Of a DNA stretch of 64,000 bases, positions 11,060 to 21,143 are shown piece by piece. The notes beneath the pieces are model-generated. The model was not told where the DNA came from. It ran no database searches and saw nothing but the letters and a program-made list of their open reading frames with translations. This DNA comes from an uncultured Actinomycetes bacterium (GTDB lineage: Bacteria; Actinomycetota; Actinomycetes; Nanopelagicales; Nanopelagicaceae): positions 62,001 through 126,000 of the forward strand of contig CAILXX010000004.1 in NCBI GenBank assembly GCA_903838295.1, written 5' to 3'. The position numbers and the translations under genes were made by a program. How positions within the stretch are numbered: position 1 is the stretch's first letter; the number at the start of each line of letters is the position of its first letter.

Positions 11060-12172
11060 ATGAACGAAATCGAAATCGGCCCGGGTAAGCGCGCTCGCAC
11101 TGCATATTCTTTTGATGACATCGCGATTGTTCCTAGCCGTCGCACTCGCGACCCGGAAGAAGTCTCTATCCAATGGCAGATTGATGCTTATAAGTTCGAT
11201 CTACCTATGTTGGCAGCACCAATGGACTCTGTGGTTTCACCAGAGACTGCAATTGAAATCGGTAAATTAGGTGGGGTTGGAGTCCTTAATTTAGAAGGGT
11301 TGTGGACCCGTCACGAAGATCCTCGTATTCAGTTGGGTGAAATTGCCTCCCTACCGCAAGAGCAAGCAATTAGGCGCATGCAGGAGCTTTATTCGGCTCC
11401 GATTCAGCCAGAGCTCATTAAGTCTCGGATCGCAGAGATTCGTGCGGCGGGCGTAACTGTTGCTGCTGCGCTCTCTCCACAACGTACCGCCGAACTTCAT
11501 AAAGTTGTCGTAGCCGCTGGTGTCGATTTATTTGTGATTCGCGGAACCACTGTTAGTGCCGAACATGTAGCGACCAAGAACGAACCGCTTAATTTGAAGA
11601 AATTCATTTATGAATTAGATGTTCCAGTAATTGTTGGTGGTTGTGCCACGGCAACGGGTGCGCTGCATCTTATGCGTGCTGGCGCAGCTGGAGTCTTGGT
11701 GGGCTTTGGTGGAGGTTCGGCGCATACGACTCGTACAGTTTTGGGTATTGCGGTTCCGATGGCATCTGCGGTTGCAGAAGTTGCATCAGCTCGTCGTGAT
11801 TACATGGACGAATCAGGTGGCCGTTATGTTCATGTTATTGCCGACGGTTCAGTAGGTCGCAGTGGCGACATTGCAAAGGCAATCGCCTGCGGAGCAGATG
11901 CGGTAATGATGGGTTCTCCGTTAGCACGCGCTGTCCAAGCGCCAGGTAAAGGTTGGCATTGGGGATCAGAAGCTCATCACTTAGAACTACCTCGTGGTGA
12001 CAGAGTCCATGTTGGCACAGTTGGAACTTTGCAAGAGATCTTGACCGGCCCTTCCCACACTGCCGATGGATCCATGAATCTCTTCGGTGCCCTTCGCCGC
12101 GGAATGGCTACCTCTGGATATTCCGACCTGAAAGAATTCCAGCGGGTAGAAGTCGTTATTCATCGTGCCTGA
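11060..12172 (+). CDS. guaB3: GuaB3-family IMP dehydrogenase-related protein
   Basis: Second barrel protein of the IMPDH/GMP reductase superfamily, 370 residues, always found beside guaB in actinobacteria. [41 protein letters not shown] and [14 protein letters not shown] are GuaB3 hallmarks. Where IMPDH has GSICTTR, this protein has GSAHTTR, placing His222 at the catalytic Cys position. Canonical Cys-dependent IMPDH chemistry is therefore unlikely, and the physiological reaction is uncertain. There is no CBS domain, as usual for this family. It overlaps the guaA start by 8 bases, so the two are probably translationally coupled. Confidence 0.92.
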   Translation: MNEIEIGPGKRARTAYSFDDIAIVPSRRTRDPEEVSIQWQIDAYKFDLPMLAAPMDSVVSPETAIEIGKLGGVGVLNLEGLWTRHEDPRIQLGEIASLPQEQAIRRMQELYSAPIQPELIKSRIAEIRAAGVTVAAALSPQRTAELHKVVVAAGVDLFVIRGTTVSAEHVATKNEPLNLKKFIYELDVPVIVGGCATATGALHLMRAGAAGVLVGFGGGSAHTTRTVLGIAVPMASAVAEVASARRDYMDESGGRYVHVIADGSVGRSGDIAKAIACGADAVMMGSPLARAVQAPGKGWHWGSEAHHLELPRGDRVHVGTVGTLQEILTGPSHTADGSMNLFGALRRGMATSGYSDLKEFQRVEVVIHRA

Positions 12173-13721
12173 AAAGAGTGATGATTTAGTTCTGGTTGTT
12201 GACTTTGGTGCACAATATGCACAATTGATTGCTCGCCGTGTGCGCCAGGCTCATGTGTACTCCGAAATCGTTCCTTCGACGATGTCGGTCGCAGAGATGG
12301 TTGCCAAGAATCCTAAGGCGATTATTTTGAGTGGCGGCCCATCTAGTGTTTATGAAGCTGGGGCACCGACTTTAGATCCGGCAATTTTCGATCACAAGAT
12401 TCCAACCTTTGGGATCTGTTATGGGTTTCAGGCAATGGCCGCAGCCTTAGGTGGAGTTGTTACCCAAACGGGTAAATCCGAATTTGGTAGAACCAGTATG
12501 ACTCATAGCAATAATTCCAAATTGCTATCTGGACTCGACAAAGAATTGCGCGTATGGATGAGTCATGGGGATAGTGTCACGCAAGTACCTCTTGGCTTTA
12601 TTGGTACTGCAGCAACATCAGATACTCCAATCGTCGCTTACGAGAACGCCGATGCCACTCTGGCAGGGGTTCAGTTCCATCCAGAGGTAATGCATTCGGA
12701 AAGTGGTCAAGAAATATTGCGACGCTGGCTAATTGATATTGTCGGATGCAAACCTACGTGGACTAGTGAAAATATAGTTGCTACAGAAATCGCCAAAGTC
12801 CGTTCACTTGTTGGTGATAAGCATGTCATCTGTGGACTTTCTGGCGGAGTTGATTCTGCGGTCGCTGCAGCAATTGTTCAAAAGGCGATTGGTTCACAAC
12901 TTACGTGTGTTTTTGTTGACCATGGCTTGCTGCGCGAAGGTGAAGCAGAGCAAGTTGAAAGAGATTTTGTAGCAGCAACAGGTGTTGAACTGAAAGTTGT
13001 TGATGCAAAGCAAATTTTCTTAGATGCCCTTGCAGGCGTGAGCGATCCCGAATCAAAGCGAAAAATAATTGGCGCTGAATTTATTCGGGCCTTTGAAGCT
13101 GCGGCTCGTGAAATCACCCAAGTAGGAACTGTAGAATTCTTGGTACAAGGAACTCTTTACCCTGACGTCGTTGAATCTGGTGGTGGCACCGGAACCGCAA
13201 ATATTAAATCCCATCACAATGTGGGCGGGCTGCCAGATGACCTTCAATTTAAATTGATAGAACCATTGCGGACTCTATTCAAAGATGAAGTTCGAGAAGT
13301 TGGTTTGGAATTAGGACTACCAGGAGAGATCGTTTGGCGTCAGCCATTCCCAGGTCCGGGCCTCGGAATTCGAATCATCGGTGAAGTTACTGAGAATAGA
13401 CTTAATATCCTAAGAAAAGCGGACTTTATCGCTCGAGAGGAATTAAAGTTAGCGGGTCTAGATCGCGAGATCTGGCAATGCCCAGTTGTTCTTCTAGCAG
13501 ATGTTCGAAGCGTTGGAGTACAAGGGGATGGAAGAACGTATGGCCATCCAATTGTTTTACGCCCGGTGTCTAGCGAAGATGCAATGACTGCGGATTGGAG
13601 CCGATTACCGTATGACGTGTTAGAAAAGATTTCTACACGAATTACAAATGAGGTTCGTGATGTAAACAGAGTGGTGCTCGACATAACGAGTAAACCACCC
13701 GGGACCATTGAATGGGAGTAA
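12165..13721 (+). CDS. guaA: GMP synthase (glutamine-hydrolysing)
   Basis: Aminates XMP to GMP using glutamine and ATP; 518 residues, full length. The N-terminal class I glutamine amidotransferase has the nucleophile C85 in [10 protein letters not shown] and the His/Glu pair in [11 protein letters not shown]. The ATP pyrophosphatase P-loop is [11 protein letters not shown], and the C-terminal dimerisation domain ends in the conserved [10 protein letters not shown]. The start is a GTG inside the end of guaB3. The order IMPDH, GuaB3, GMP synthase places the whole guanine branch in one cluster. Confidence 0.96.
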   Translation: MPEKSDDLVLVVDFGAQYAQLIARRVRQAHVYSEIVPSTMSVAEMVAKNPKAIILSGGPSSVYEAGAPTLDPAIFDHKIPTFGICYGFQAMAAALGGVVTQTGKSEFGRTSMTHSNNSKLLSGLDKELRVWMSHGDSVTQVPLGFIGTAATSDTPIVAYENADATLAGVQFHPEVMHSESGQEILRRWLIDIVGCKPTWTSENIVATEIAKVRSLVGDKHVICGLSGGVDSAVAAAIVQKAIGSQLTCVFVDHGLLREGEAEQVERDFVAATGVELKVVDAKQIFLDALAGVSDPESKRKIIGAEFIRAFEAAAREITQVGTVEFLVQGTLYPDVVESGGGTGTANIKSHHNVGGLPDDLQFKLIEPLRTLFKDEVREVGLELGLPGEIVWRQPFPGPGLGIRIIGEVTENRLNILRKADFIAREELKLAGLDREIWQCPVVLLADVRSVGVQGDGRTYGHPIVLRPVSSEDAMTADWSRLPYDVLEKISTRITNEVRDVNRVVLDITSKPPGTIEWE

Positions 13722-13723
13722 GA

Positions 13724-14422
13724 GTGAAGTTGCGCAGCAAGGTAGTTGTTGGCTTGGTAATAGGTGCTCTCTCTGTCATGGGCACTTCTTCCGCATTTGC
13801 TGGCAAAAATAATGGACATGGAAATTCAAAAGATGCTAATAAAAATGCTGCGATGGCATCACAAGCAGTTACCTGTTCTCCCACCAATGCTAAAGGTCAT
13901 GCTGCCAAGGCAGTTCAGCCGCCTGTAGTGAAACGACCATTCGTGAATCGCATCTTCACCCTTAATACCAATTGTGGACAGATTGTTATTGCCGCTGATG
14001 GCAAGAGCGCCCCACTCACCGTCTTGGCAATGACCGCGCTTGCGAAGGGTGGATTCTTCGATCAATCTTTATGCCATCGCCTCACCACATCTGGACTTTA
14101 TGTACTGCAATGTGGCGATCCAACTGCTACTGGTTCTGGTGGACCAGCATTCAGTTATCCCGATGAAAACTTGCCACAGTATGCTCAGAATGATTACCCT
14201 GCAGGAATCGTCGCAATGGCCAATTCTGGAGCGAATACGAATGGAAGTCAGTTCTTTCTGGTCTATCAAGACACAACTCTTCCGCCCAGTTATACCCGTT
14301 GGGGCGTCATCACTAAGGGCTTAAATATTCTTAAAACAATTGCTGCTGCTGGCGTAGTTGGAGGCGGTACAGATGGAACACCAAATCAAGCAATTGCGAT
14401 TAATAGCATCTCTGTCAGGTAA
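13724..14422 (+). CDS. secreted cyclophilin-type peptidyl-prolyl isomerase
   Basis: Exported proline isomerase of about 232 residues. The N-terminus is a signal peptide (short basic start, hydrophobic VVVGLVIGALSVMG, cleavage likely after SSAFA), with no lipobox. A low-complexity Lys/Asn/Gly linker follows, then a cyclophilin domain. Motifs are FFDQSLCHRL (catalytic Arg region), LQCGDP, GIVAMANSGANTNGSQFFLV and TRWGVITKG. I prefer the GTG at 13724, five bases after GGGAG; an ATG at 13712 overlapping the guaA stop is possible. It converges on the PIG-L gene with only 3 bases between them. Confidence 0.88.
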   Translation: MKLRSKVVVGLVIGALSVMGTSSAFAGKNNGHGNSKDANKNAAMASQAVTCSPTNAKGHAAKAVQPPVVKRPFVNRIFTLNTNCGQIVIAADGKSAPLTVLAMTALAKGGFFDQSLCHRLTTSGLYVLQCGDPTATGSGGPAFSYPDENLPQYAQNDYPAGIVAMANSGANTNGSQFFLVYQDTTLPPSYTRWGVITKGLNILKTIAAAGVVGGGTDGTPNQAIAINSISVR

Positions 14423-14425
14423 GAA

Positions 14426-15151
14426 TTATTGACGGGCAACGATCTTAAAGGTCTCCGCTAGTCGACCATCGGTGAGGCCCACCGCTTCTCCATTGGCAGT
14501 TCCCCAACTTCTGATGCGTTCTTCGAATCCTTCAACATGCAATGTTTGGCTGGCATGTGCGTGCAATGCAGCCATCTTCTTCTCAAAGGTATCGGTGATA
14601 TCCACGTGATGGTCATAGTGTTCAGACATCATTACCCAGGCCTCTTTAATCTCCCAGGGCTGTAGGCCTTCGACTCGCAATAGGTCTTCAAATGCAAATG
14701 GATTACCTGCATCTGGATAGATAGCCTGAATCGCCGCCTCACCTGCCGCTAAATGATCGGGGTGACTTGCGCCTAGGCGATTCCAATTGCGTTCTGGACT
14801 TTGTATCAACATGCGATCTGGGCGGACTTTTCGAATAACTCGGACTATATCTTTGCGTAGCTCGACAGTCGGGACTAGCCATCCATCTCGGTAATCCAAG
14901 AAATGAATATCACTCACACCAAAAATCTTTCCGGCATCGGTTTGTTCGCGGCGGCGAATCGCTTTCATCTCGTCTCGGGTTATCGATGGATCAACGCCAC
15001 CTTGATCTCCGTTCGTGCAAATGCAATAGGAAACTTTGATGCCCTTGGCGGTCCATTGCGCGATTGTTCCACCGGCTGCAAAATCAAGATCATCGGGGTG
15101 GGCGGTGACAACCAGGATGCGTTCAATTTCGGTATCAAGTATCGGATTCAT
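14426..15151 (-). CDS. PIG-L/LmbE family deacetylase
   Basis: Zinc-dependent N-acetylglucosaminyl-type deacetylase of 241 residues with unknown substrate. Metal motifs are AHPDDLDFAAGG near the N-terminus and SHPDHLAAGEA near residue 129. No signal peptide. Relatives include MshB, Mca and BshB. A separate, clearer MshB lies at 52.4 kb, so this copy is probably not that enzyme; mycothiol-conjugate amidase or another GlcNAc-containing substrate are alternatives. Its start is 6 bases downstream of a TAGGAT -10 box, back to back with the pcrA promoter. Confidence 0.86.
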   Translation of the reverse strand: MNPILDTEIERILVVTAHPDDLDFAAGGTIAQWTAKGIKVSYCICTNGDQGGVDPSITRDEMKAIRRREQTDAGKIFGVSDIHFLDYRDGWLVPTVELRKDIVRVIRKVRPDRMLIQSPERNWNRLGASHPDHLAAGEAAIQAIYPDAGNPFAFEDLLRVEGLQPWEIKEAWVMMSEHYDHHVDITDTFEKKMAALHAHASQTLHVEGFEERIRSWGTANGEAVGLTDGRLAETFKIVARQ

Positions 15152-15157
15152 GGCTCA

Positions 15158-15163
15158 ATCCTA
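15158..15163 (-). promoter_or_regulatory. -10 element, predicted leaderless promoter of PIG-L gene
   Basis: TAGGAT on the minus strand, then exactly 6 bases to the ATG at 15151. Faces away from the pcrA -10 box at 15183-15188. Confidence 0.65.
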
Positions 15164-15182
15164 TCGAGTCTCCGTACATAGA

Positions 15183-15188
15183 TAGACT
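15183..15188 (+). promoter_or_regulatory. -10 element, predicted leaderless promoter of pcrA
   Basis: TAGACT followed by 7 bases and the pcrA ATG at 15196; no ribosome site. Confidence 0.6.
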
Positions 15189-15195
15189 CTCTCTT

Positions 15196-17409
15196 ATGTC
15201 ACTTTTGGATGGCCTAAATCCGCAGCAGCGCGAAGCGGTGATCCATCAAGGTTCTCCATTATTAGTAGTAGCGGGAGCGGGCTCGGGCAAGACGCGAGTC
15301 TTGACTCGGCGAATCGCATATTTATTGGCAGAGCGAGGAGTGGCCCCGTACGAAGTTTTGGCCATCACATTCACGAACAAGGCAGCAGCAGAGATGAAGG
15401 AACGAGTAGCCGACTTGGTGGGTGATCGGGCGAAGGCAATGTGGGTCTCTACATTTCACTCTGCATGTGTACGAATCTTGCGGCAGGAAGCATCCAGACT
15501 TGGGTATTCCAACTCTTTCACGATTTATGATTCCAGCGATAGCGTCCGATTGCTCACAGTCATCATCAAGGGTCTCAATCTTGACGCTAAGCAATACGCC
15601 GCTCGAGCAGTTCATGCGATGATCTCTGCTGCAAAGAATGAACTCATCGGCCCCGCAGATTATGCAAATAAAACTACCAATCATTTCGAAGAGACTATTG
15701 CAGAGATCTTCGCGCTCTATCAAAAGCGGCTAGCTTCATCTAACGCCATGGATTTTGATGACTTGATTGGCAAGACCGTTGATTTGCTACAAAGATTTCC
15801 AGAAGCACGTTTACGATATCGCTCGCGGTTCAAACATATTTTGGTCGATGAATATCAAGATACGAACCATGCACAGTATGTTCTAATCCGTCAGATTGTA
15901 GGAACTGCTGAAGAAGGACTACCCGTCGCAGAACTTTGTGTCGTAGGCGATGCCGACCAATCAATTTATGCCTTTCGTGGTGCAAATATCCGCAATATTC
16001 TGCAATTCGAAGAGGATTACCAGAATGCGCGCACAATCTTGCTCGAACAGAATTATCGATCGACCCAAAATATTTTGACCGCTGCCAATGCTGTTATTTC
16101 AAATAATGAGGGTCGTAAAGATAAGAACTTGTGGTCAGAGGAAGGCACTGGTGACCTGGTGACTGGCTATGTGGCTGAATCAGAGCATGATGAAGCCGAA
16201 TTCGTTATCGGAGAGATTCGTCGCTTGCGCGATGAAGGACTGTCTAACCCCGGAGATACGGCTATTTTTTACCGTACAAATGCGCAGTCCCGTATCTTCG
16301 AAGAGACATTCTTGCGAGTAGCGATTCCATACAAAGTGATAGGCGGAGTCAGGTTCTACGAGCGCAAAGAGGTTAAAGATTTTCTAGGGTATTTACGGAT
16401 CTTGGTGAACCCAGAAGATGAAGTTTCGTTACGTCGAATTATAAATACCCCTAAACGAGGTATCGGCGACAGAGCGCTAGATGTCATAGAACTGCATGCT
16501 GCCACTGTGGGCATTTCATTCTGGCGCGCGATGTGTGATGCTAAAAATGCCGAAGGAATCCCGTCCCGTTCGCTGATCGCGATTAATGATTTTATTCATT
16601 TGATTGACTCACTCCGGACTTTGGTTGAAGCCAATACAAAACCATCAATTATTGCTCAGGCCGTCCTCGAACAGACCGGACTACTTTCAGAACTCACCAA
16701 TAGCAGCGATCCGCAAGACGAGGGTCGGATCGAAAACCTGCAAGAACTAGTTTCAGTTGCCACAGAATATGAGGAATCTGAAGTTGATGATGGTGAAGAA
16801 ATTTCACTAGTTGGATTCCTAGAAGATGTCTCACTTGTTGCGGACTCTGATCAGATCCCTGATGGTGAAGATCATGGTGGTGTTGTCACGATGATGACCC
16901 TGCACACCGCAAAGGGATTGGAATTCCCCACCGTTTTCCTATCCGGAATGGAAGAAGGAATATTTCCTCACTCTCGAACTCTTGGTGAACGTTCTGAGAT
17001 TGAAGAGGAACGTCGATTGGCATATGTAGGACTTACTCGTGCGCGCAAGCGACTTTATGTAAGTCGAGCCGAATATCGATCATCTTGGGGTGCGCCAACA
17101 TACAACGCACCATCTCGTTTTCTTGCAGAAATTCCAGAGGGTGTTATCTCTTGGAATGAGAGCACGCCTTCGTTAAAACCTCGCTCCGCTACGCCACGGA
17201 GTTTTGGTCCGCCACCAAAGGCAACGGGTAAACGTGCCGAAAGTACGATGGTCCTTTCAGTGGGAGATCGTGTGTCACATGACACATTTGGCCTGGGCAA
17301 GGTGGTTTCAGTTGCCGGAGATGGTGATCGGGCTGAAGCGACCATTGATTTTGGCAGTACAGGAGAGAAGCGCCTGCTCTTGCGTTATGCGCCGGTCGAG
17401 AAGCTATAG
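15196..17409 (+). CDS. pcrA: ATP-dependent DNA helicase PcrA/UvrD1
   Basis: Superfamily 1A 3'-to-5' helicase for repair and replication-fork maintenance, 737 residues. Helicase motifs in order: LNPQQREAV (Q motif), AGAGSGKTRVLTRR (Walker A), VDEYQDTNHAQ (motif II), VGDADQSIYAFRGA (motif III), QNYRSTQNIL (motif IV), TLHTAKGLEFPTVFL (motif V) and EEERRLAYVGLTRARKRL (motif VI). The C-terminal tail (VGDRVSHDTFGLGKV) is the PcrA/UvrD Tudor-like domain that contacts RNA polymerase or UvrB. It precedes sucCD, as uvrD1 does in mycobacteria. Confidence 0.96.
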   Translation: MSLLDGLNPQQREAVIHQGSPLLVVAGAGSGKTRVLTRRIAYLLAERGVAPYEVLAITFTNKAAAEMKERVADLVGDRAKAMWVSTFHSACVRILRQEASRLGYSNSFTIYDSSDSVRLLTVIIKGLNLDAKQYAARAVHAMISAAKNELIGPADYANKTTNHFEETIAEIFALYQKRLASSNAMDFDDLIGKTVDLLQRFPEARLRYRSRFKHILVDEYQDTNHAQYVLIRQIVGTAEEGLPVAELCVVGDADQSIYAFRGANIRNILQFEEDYQNARTILLEQNYRSTQNILTAANAVISNNEGRKDKNLWSEEGTGDLVTGYVAESEHDEAEFVIGEIRRLRDEGLSNPGDTAIFYRTNAQSRIFEETFLRVAIPYKVIGGVRFYERKEVKDFLGYLRILVNPEDEVSLRRIINTPKRGIGDRALDVIELHAATVGISFWRAMCDAKNAEGIPSRSLIAINDFIHLIDSLRTLVEANTKPSIIAQAVLEQTGLLSELTNSSDPQDEGRIENLQELVSVATEYEESEVDDGEEISLVGFLEDVSLVADSDQIPDGEDHGGVVTMMTLHTAKGLEFPTVFLSGMEEGIFPHSRTLGERSEIEEERRLAYVGLTRARKRLYVSRAEYRSSWGAPTYNAPSRFLAEIPEGVISWNESTPSLKPRSATPRSFGPPPKATGKRAESTMVLSVGDRVSHDTFGLGKVVSVAGDGDRAEATIDFGSTGEKRLLLRYAPVEKL

Positions 17410-17467
17410 CGGAGCAAAGTAAGATTCGGGAAGTTCTTAAGAAATCAATTAATGATCGGGGTAACGC

Positions 17468-18628
17468 GTGGATCTCTTTGAGTATCAAGCCAGAGATCTC
17501 TTTGAAGCACATAACATTCCAGTACTTGCCGGCGCCGTAGCTTCAACCGCTCACGATGCCGAGAGAGCGGCTGCTGTTATGGGCGGAAAAGTTGTCGTCA
17601 AAGCACAAGTAAAAGTTGGCGGCCGCGGAAAAGCTGGTGGCGTAAAACTTGCTGAAAATGCTGCTGATGCAAAGGTAAAAGCAGAAGCAATTCTTGGAAT
17701 GGATATTAAGGGACATATCGTCCACCAGGTGATGATTGCGCAAGCGGCACCAATTGCAGAAGAGTATTACATGGCAATTTTGCTAGACCGTGCCAATCGT
17801 AATTTTTTGGTTATGGCTTCAGTTGCGGGCGGCATGGAGATCGAAGAAGTTGCGCACACACAACCTGAAAAATTAGCACGTGTTGGAATTGATCCCAATA
17901 GTGGTATTTCACGTGAACAAGCCCTTGCCATAGTTAAGGCTGGACAATTCCCGGACCTCGTTGTGAATGATGTAGCAGATGTACTCCTCTCATTGTGGGC
18001 AGCATTTGTGGCAGAAGATGCGACATTGATGGAGATTAATCCATTGGTCAAAACCGAAGATGGGCGCATTATTGCTCTTGATGGAAAAGTCACACTAGAT
18101 GACAATGCAGAGTTCCGCCACCCTTCACACGAACTTTTAGTTGATCATGCTTCTGCGAATCCGCTTGAAGCAGCTGCGAAAGAAAAAGGTCTTAATTACG
18201 TGAAGCTTGATGGCGAAGTCGGGATTATCGGTAATGGTGCCGGTCTGGTTATGAGTACGTTAGATGTTGTTGCATACGCTGGCGAAAAATATGGTGTGAA
18301 GCCAGCAAACTTCTTGGACATCGGGGGCGGAGCATCTGCGCAAGTTATGGCCGATGGCCTCTCAATTATTTTGGGTGATACAGATGTGCGTAGCGTATTT
18401 GTTAATGTTTTTGGTGGAATAACCGCCTGCGATGCGGTTGCGAATGGAATCGTACAGGCGCTGGCTATGCTTGGTGACAAGGCCACTAAGCCGATTGTTG
18501 TTCGCCTAGATGGAAATAATGTATTGGAAGGTCGACGAATTTTGAATGAAGCGGCGCACCCATTGGTCCAACAGCTCGACACTATGGATGGTGCGGCTGC
18601 AAAGGCAGCAGAATTGGCGGCGAAGTAA
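17468..18628 (+). CDS. sucC: succinyl-CoA synthetase beta subunit (ADP-forming)
   Basis: Converts succinyl-CoA to succinate with substrate-level ATP formation in the TCA cycle; 386 residues, normal length. It opens with [20 protein letters not shown], and has the ATP-grasp fold with [18 protein letters not shown], plus EINPLV and [12 protein letters not shown] in the C-terminal half. The GTG start follows GGGG at 7 bases. sucD follows directly with no gap, so the two subunits are co-translated. Confidence 0.97.
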   Translation: MDLFEYQARDLFEAHNIPVLAGAVASTAHDAERAAAVMGGKVVVKAQVKVGGRGKAGGVKLAENAADAKVKAEAILGMDIKGHIVHQVMIAQAAPIAEEYYMAILLDRANRNFLVMASVAGGMEIEEVAHTQPEKLARVGIDPNSGISREQALAIVKAGQFPDLVVNDVADVLLSLWAAFVAEDATLMEINPLVKTEDGRIIALDGKVTLDDNAEFRHPSHELLVDHASANPLEAAAKEKGLNYVKLDGEVGIIGNGAGLVMSTLDVVAYAGEKYGVKPANFLDIGGGASAQVMADGLSIILGDTDVRSVFVNVFGGITACDAVANGIVQALAMLGDKATKPIVVRLDGNNVLEGRRILNEAAHPLVQQLDTMDGAAAKAAELAAK

Positions 18629-19510
18629 ATGGCAATTTTCATCAATAAAAATTCTAAAGTTTTAGTCCAAGGCATGACTGGTTCCGAAGGAACCAAGCAC
18701 ACAGGTCGAATGCTCAAATATGGGACCAATATTGTCGGCGGCGTTACGCCCGGCAAAGGTGGGCAATCTGTAGAGATAGAAGGAAAGTCTCTTCCTGTAT
18801 TTAATACTGTTGCAGAGGCGATAGCTGCGACTGGTGCAAATGCGTCAGTGGTTTTCGTACCACCAAAATTTGCGAAGGCAGCTGTTATGGATGCCATCGA
18901 TGCGGCCCTACCTTTGGTTGTTGTTATAACCGAAGGCATTCCAGTTCATGATGCTGCGGCGTTTTATGCTCACGCGGTTTCAAAAGGAAGTACGCGCTTG
19001 ATCGGTCCAAACTGTCCGGGTTTAATAAGTCCGGGGCAATCTAATATTGGAATTATTCCTGGCGATATCACTGGTCCAGGACGAATTGGATTGGTTTCAA
19101 AATCTGGAACCCTTACCTATCAGATGATGTTCGAACTTCGAGATTTTGGGTTTAGTACAGCAGTAGGTATCGGTGGTGATCCGATCATTGGTACTACGCA
19201 CATCGATTGTTTGCGCGCTTTCCAAGATGACCCAGATACAGATGCGATTGTCATGATCGGTGAAATCGGTGGCGATGCCGAAGAACGTGCTGCAGCATTC
19301 ATCTCCGAATATGTCACCAAACCCGTTGTTGGTTATGTTGCAGGCTTTACTGCTCCAGAAGGAAAGACCATGGGACACGCTGGCGCGATCGTTTCTGGTT
19401 CTTCCGGAACCGCAGAAGCAAAGAAGGTTGCGTTAGAAGCAGCTGGAGTAAAAGTAGGAAAAACTCCTAGCGAAACCGCATCATTGATGCGGGCCATTCT
19501 CAACGGCTAA
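18629..19510 (+). CDS. sucD: succinyl-CoA synthetase alpha subunit
   Basis: CoA-binding and phospho-histidine subunit of succinyl-CoA synthetase, 293 residues. It has the N-terminal Rossmann CoA site ([19 protein letters not shown]), the Cys-containing [11 protein letters not shown] loop, SKSGTLTYQ, and the phosphohistidine in [16 protein letters not shown]. The ATG starts immediately after the sucC stop codon. Confidence 0.97.
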   Translation: MAIFINKNSKVLVQGMTGSEGTKHTGRMLKYGTNIVGGVTPGKGGQSVEIEGKSLPVFNTVAEAIAATGANASVVFVPPKFAKAAVMDAIDAALPLVVVITEGIPVHDAAAFYAHAVSKGSTRLIGPNCPGLISPGQSNIGIIPGDITGPGRIGLVSKSGTLTYQMMFELRDFGFSTAVGIGGDPIIGTTHIDCLRAFQDDPDTDAIVMIGEIGGDAEERAAAFISEYVTKPVVGYVAGFTAPEGKTMGHAGAIVSGSSGTAEAKKVALEAAGVKVGKTPSETASLMRAILNG

Positions 19511-19513
19511 AAG

Positions 19514-20587
19514 ATGATTGGACGCGCTCTGGGGGTTTCACTTCGACAAGCCCTTCGAAGCGCAGCTTTAACCTTTTTTCCGTTGACCTTTATCTCACTC
19601 TTTGCTTGGGCGACTGCAGGTAGTACTTCTGGCAATACAACAGACCCGATACGAGCAAGTGCATGGCTTTGGCTTGGCGCACATCTAATTCCTTTCTCTT
19701 TAAGTACCGGCAAATTATCAATCTTGCCGTTGCTTGCTGTTCTTCTCCCGATTTTTGCGCTGCGACGAAGTTTTCCTAAAGTTGAAGAAGGCTTCGCAAA
19801 ACTTAATGGGGCAAGGTTATTTTTTGCTCTGTGGTATTCATTAATCGCTTTGGCAATGGCGCTTGCGTCCAGTAATCACAATGTAAAAGCTAATATTTAT
19901 CTAGCACCAGTATTCGCATTTGTTATTGCTATTGCTTCAACGCTTAAGTTTCGGGTACAGAAGTTTCGGCATTTTTCTTTCGCTGTGTATTGCTTCTGCA
20001 TATTAATGGGAGTAGGTGCCTTGGTATTTGCTCTCTCACTTGCGGCTCACTGGAGCGTTCTTAAGAGCATTGGAATAGTTATAGCCCCAGGCTTATTAGG
20101 GGGCTTTCTCTTCCTAGCTATTCAATTGCTCTACCTCCCTAATATTGCCGTAATGACGGTTAGCTATTTGATGGGTTCTGGTTTCTCATTTGGAGCTCAC
20201 TCTAAGATCACTGCAGATACATTCACTCTCAATCAAATACCTGCGATTCCAATTGTGAGTGGATTACCAACAGGTCGACATCCAATCCTTTCCTACGGAA
20301 TTATTGCGATGGTAATTGTCTTTATCCTCTATTTCATTGAAGTGATCCGCAGCGAATCTGGATTTAGGGCCCGTCAGGTACGTGGCATAGGGGATGCCTT
20401 TCGATTCCTACTCTTCTTAGCCTTGCTCTCCTATCTTTCAGGTGGGGAACTCTTAACTCCAGCCCTTAACCCAGTGGGTGTACCTCTCTTAAAATTCATT
20501 TCCTATATAGGCTCGGCTCTAGCTGCAAGCGCTCTTGTAGTTCTTTATCTACCCGACCTGATCAAGAGAGTGGCAAAACGTGGCTAA
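19514..20587 (+). CDS. DUF6350 (PerM-like) multi-pass membrane protein
   Basis: Integral membrane protein of 357 residues with about nine to ten hydrophobic helices and almost no soluble domain. The motifs MGSGFSFGAHSKITADTFTLNQIPAIPIVSGLPTG (shown by position, about 217-251) match the actinobacterial DUF6350/PerM family encoded between sucD and purN. The mycobacterial member is linked to cell division and persistence. It starts 3 bases after sucD and overlaps the purN start by 8 bases, so it is co-expressed with both. The exact molecular role is unknown. Confidence 0.85.
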   Translation: MIGRALGVSLRQALRSAALTFFPLTFISLFAWATAGSTSGNTTDPIRASAWLWLGAHLIPFSLSTGKLSILPLLAVLLPIFALRRSFPKVEEGFAKLNGARLFFALWYSLIALAMALASSNHNVKANIYLAPVFAFVIAIASTLKFRVQKFRHFSFAVYCFCILMGVGALVFALSLAAHWSVLKSIGIVIAPGLLGGFLFLAIQLLYLPNIAVMTVSYLMGSGFSFGAHSKITADTFTLNQIPAIPIVSGLPTGRHPILSYGIIAMVIVFILYFIEVIRSESGFRARQVRGIGDAFRFLLFLALLSYLSGGELLTPALNPVGVPLLKFISYIGSALAASALVVLYLPDLIKRVAKRG

Positions 20588-21143
20588 GAGAATTCTTTTA
20601 TTGGCATCAGGCAGAGGAACCCTTGCGAATGCAATATTGGAAGCTCAAAAATTGGGGCTGATAGAAGTCGATATCGTTGGTTTGATATCTGACAAAGATG
20701 CAAAAGTTTTGGATATTGCACGGTCATTTGGAGTACCAGAATTTTTGATTGAAGTCACGAGTGACCGCAAGGCGTGGGATCAAGAGATATTTGATCAATC
20801 GTTATTGCTCAAGCCCGACTTGGTTGTCAGCGTAGGTTTTATGCGAATTCTTGCGCCAGCATATGTCGAAGCATTCACAGTAATTAATACCCATCCATCT
20901 CTGTTGCCGTTATTCCCTGGTGCTCATGCGGTGCGAGATGCATTGGCTGCAGGTCAGACCCAGACTGGTTCAACGGTCCATAGGGTCGATGCGGGATTGG
21001 ATACTGGTCCTGTAATTGCGCAGGTAGTAGTCCCAATAGAACCAACAGATGACGAGCCCAAGCTGCACGAACGCATTAAGATTGTCGAGCGTGCCCTTAT
21101 TGTTGAAACTTTGGTTAAGTACGGACGAACAGGACTTTTGTGA
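20580..21143 (+). CDS. purN: phosphoribosylglycinamide formyltransferase
   Basis: Third step of purine synthesis: formylates GAR with 10-formyl-THF. It has 187 residues, typical for Pur[18 protein letters not shown] is the N-terminal phosphate loop, with [10 protein letters not shown], and the catalytic Asn/His/Asp set in [23 protein letters not shown] and [16 protein letters not shown]. The GTG start lies within the end of the DUF6350 gene, and the stop overlaps the purH GTG (GTGA), giving tight translational coupling. Confidence 0.96.
   Translation: MAKRILLLASGRGTLANAILEAQKLGLIEVDIVGLISDKDAKVLDIARSFGVPEFLIEVTSDRKAWDQEIFDQSLLLKPDLVVSVGFMRILAPAYVEAFTVINTHPSLLPLFPGAHAVRDALAAGQTQTGSTVHRVDAGLDTGPVIAQVVVPIEPTDDEPKLHERIKIVERALIVETLVKYGRTGLL

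Noticed and set aside
18196-18939. 247-codon open frame on the minus strand across the sucC/sucD junction
   Set aside because: It lies entirely opposite two strongly recognised genes, has no family motifs or ribosome site, and its length is explained by codon bias of the real strand.
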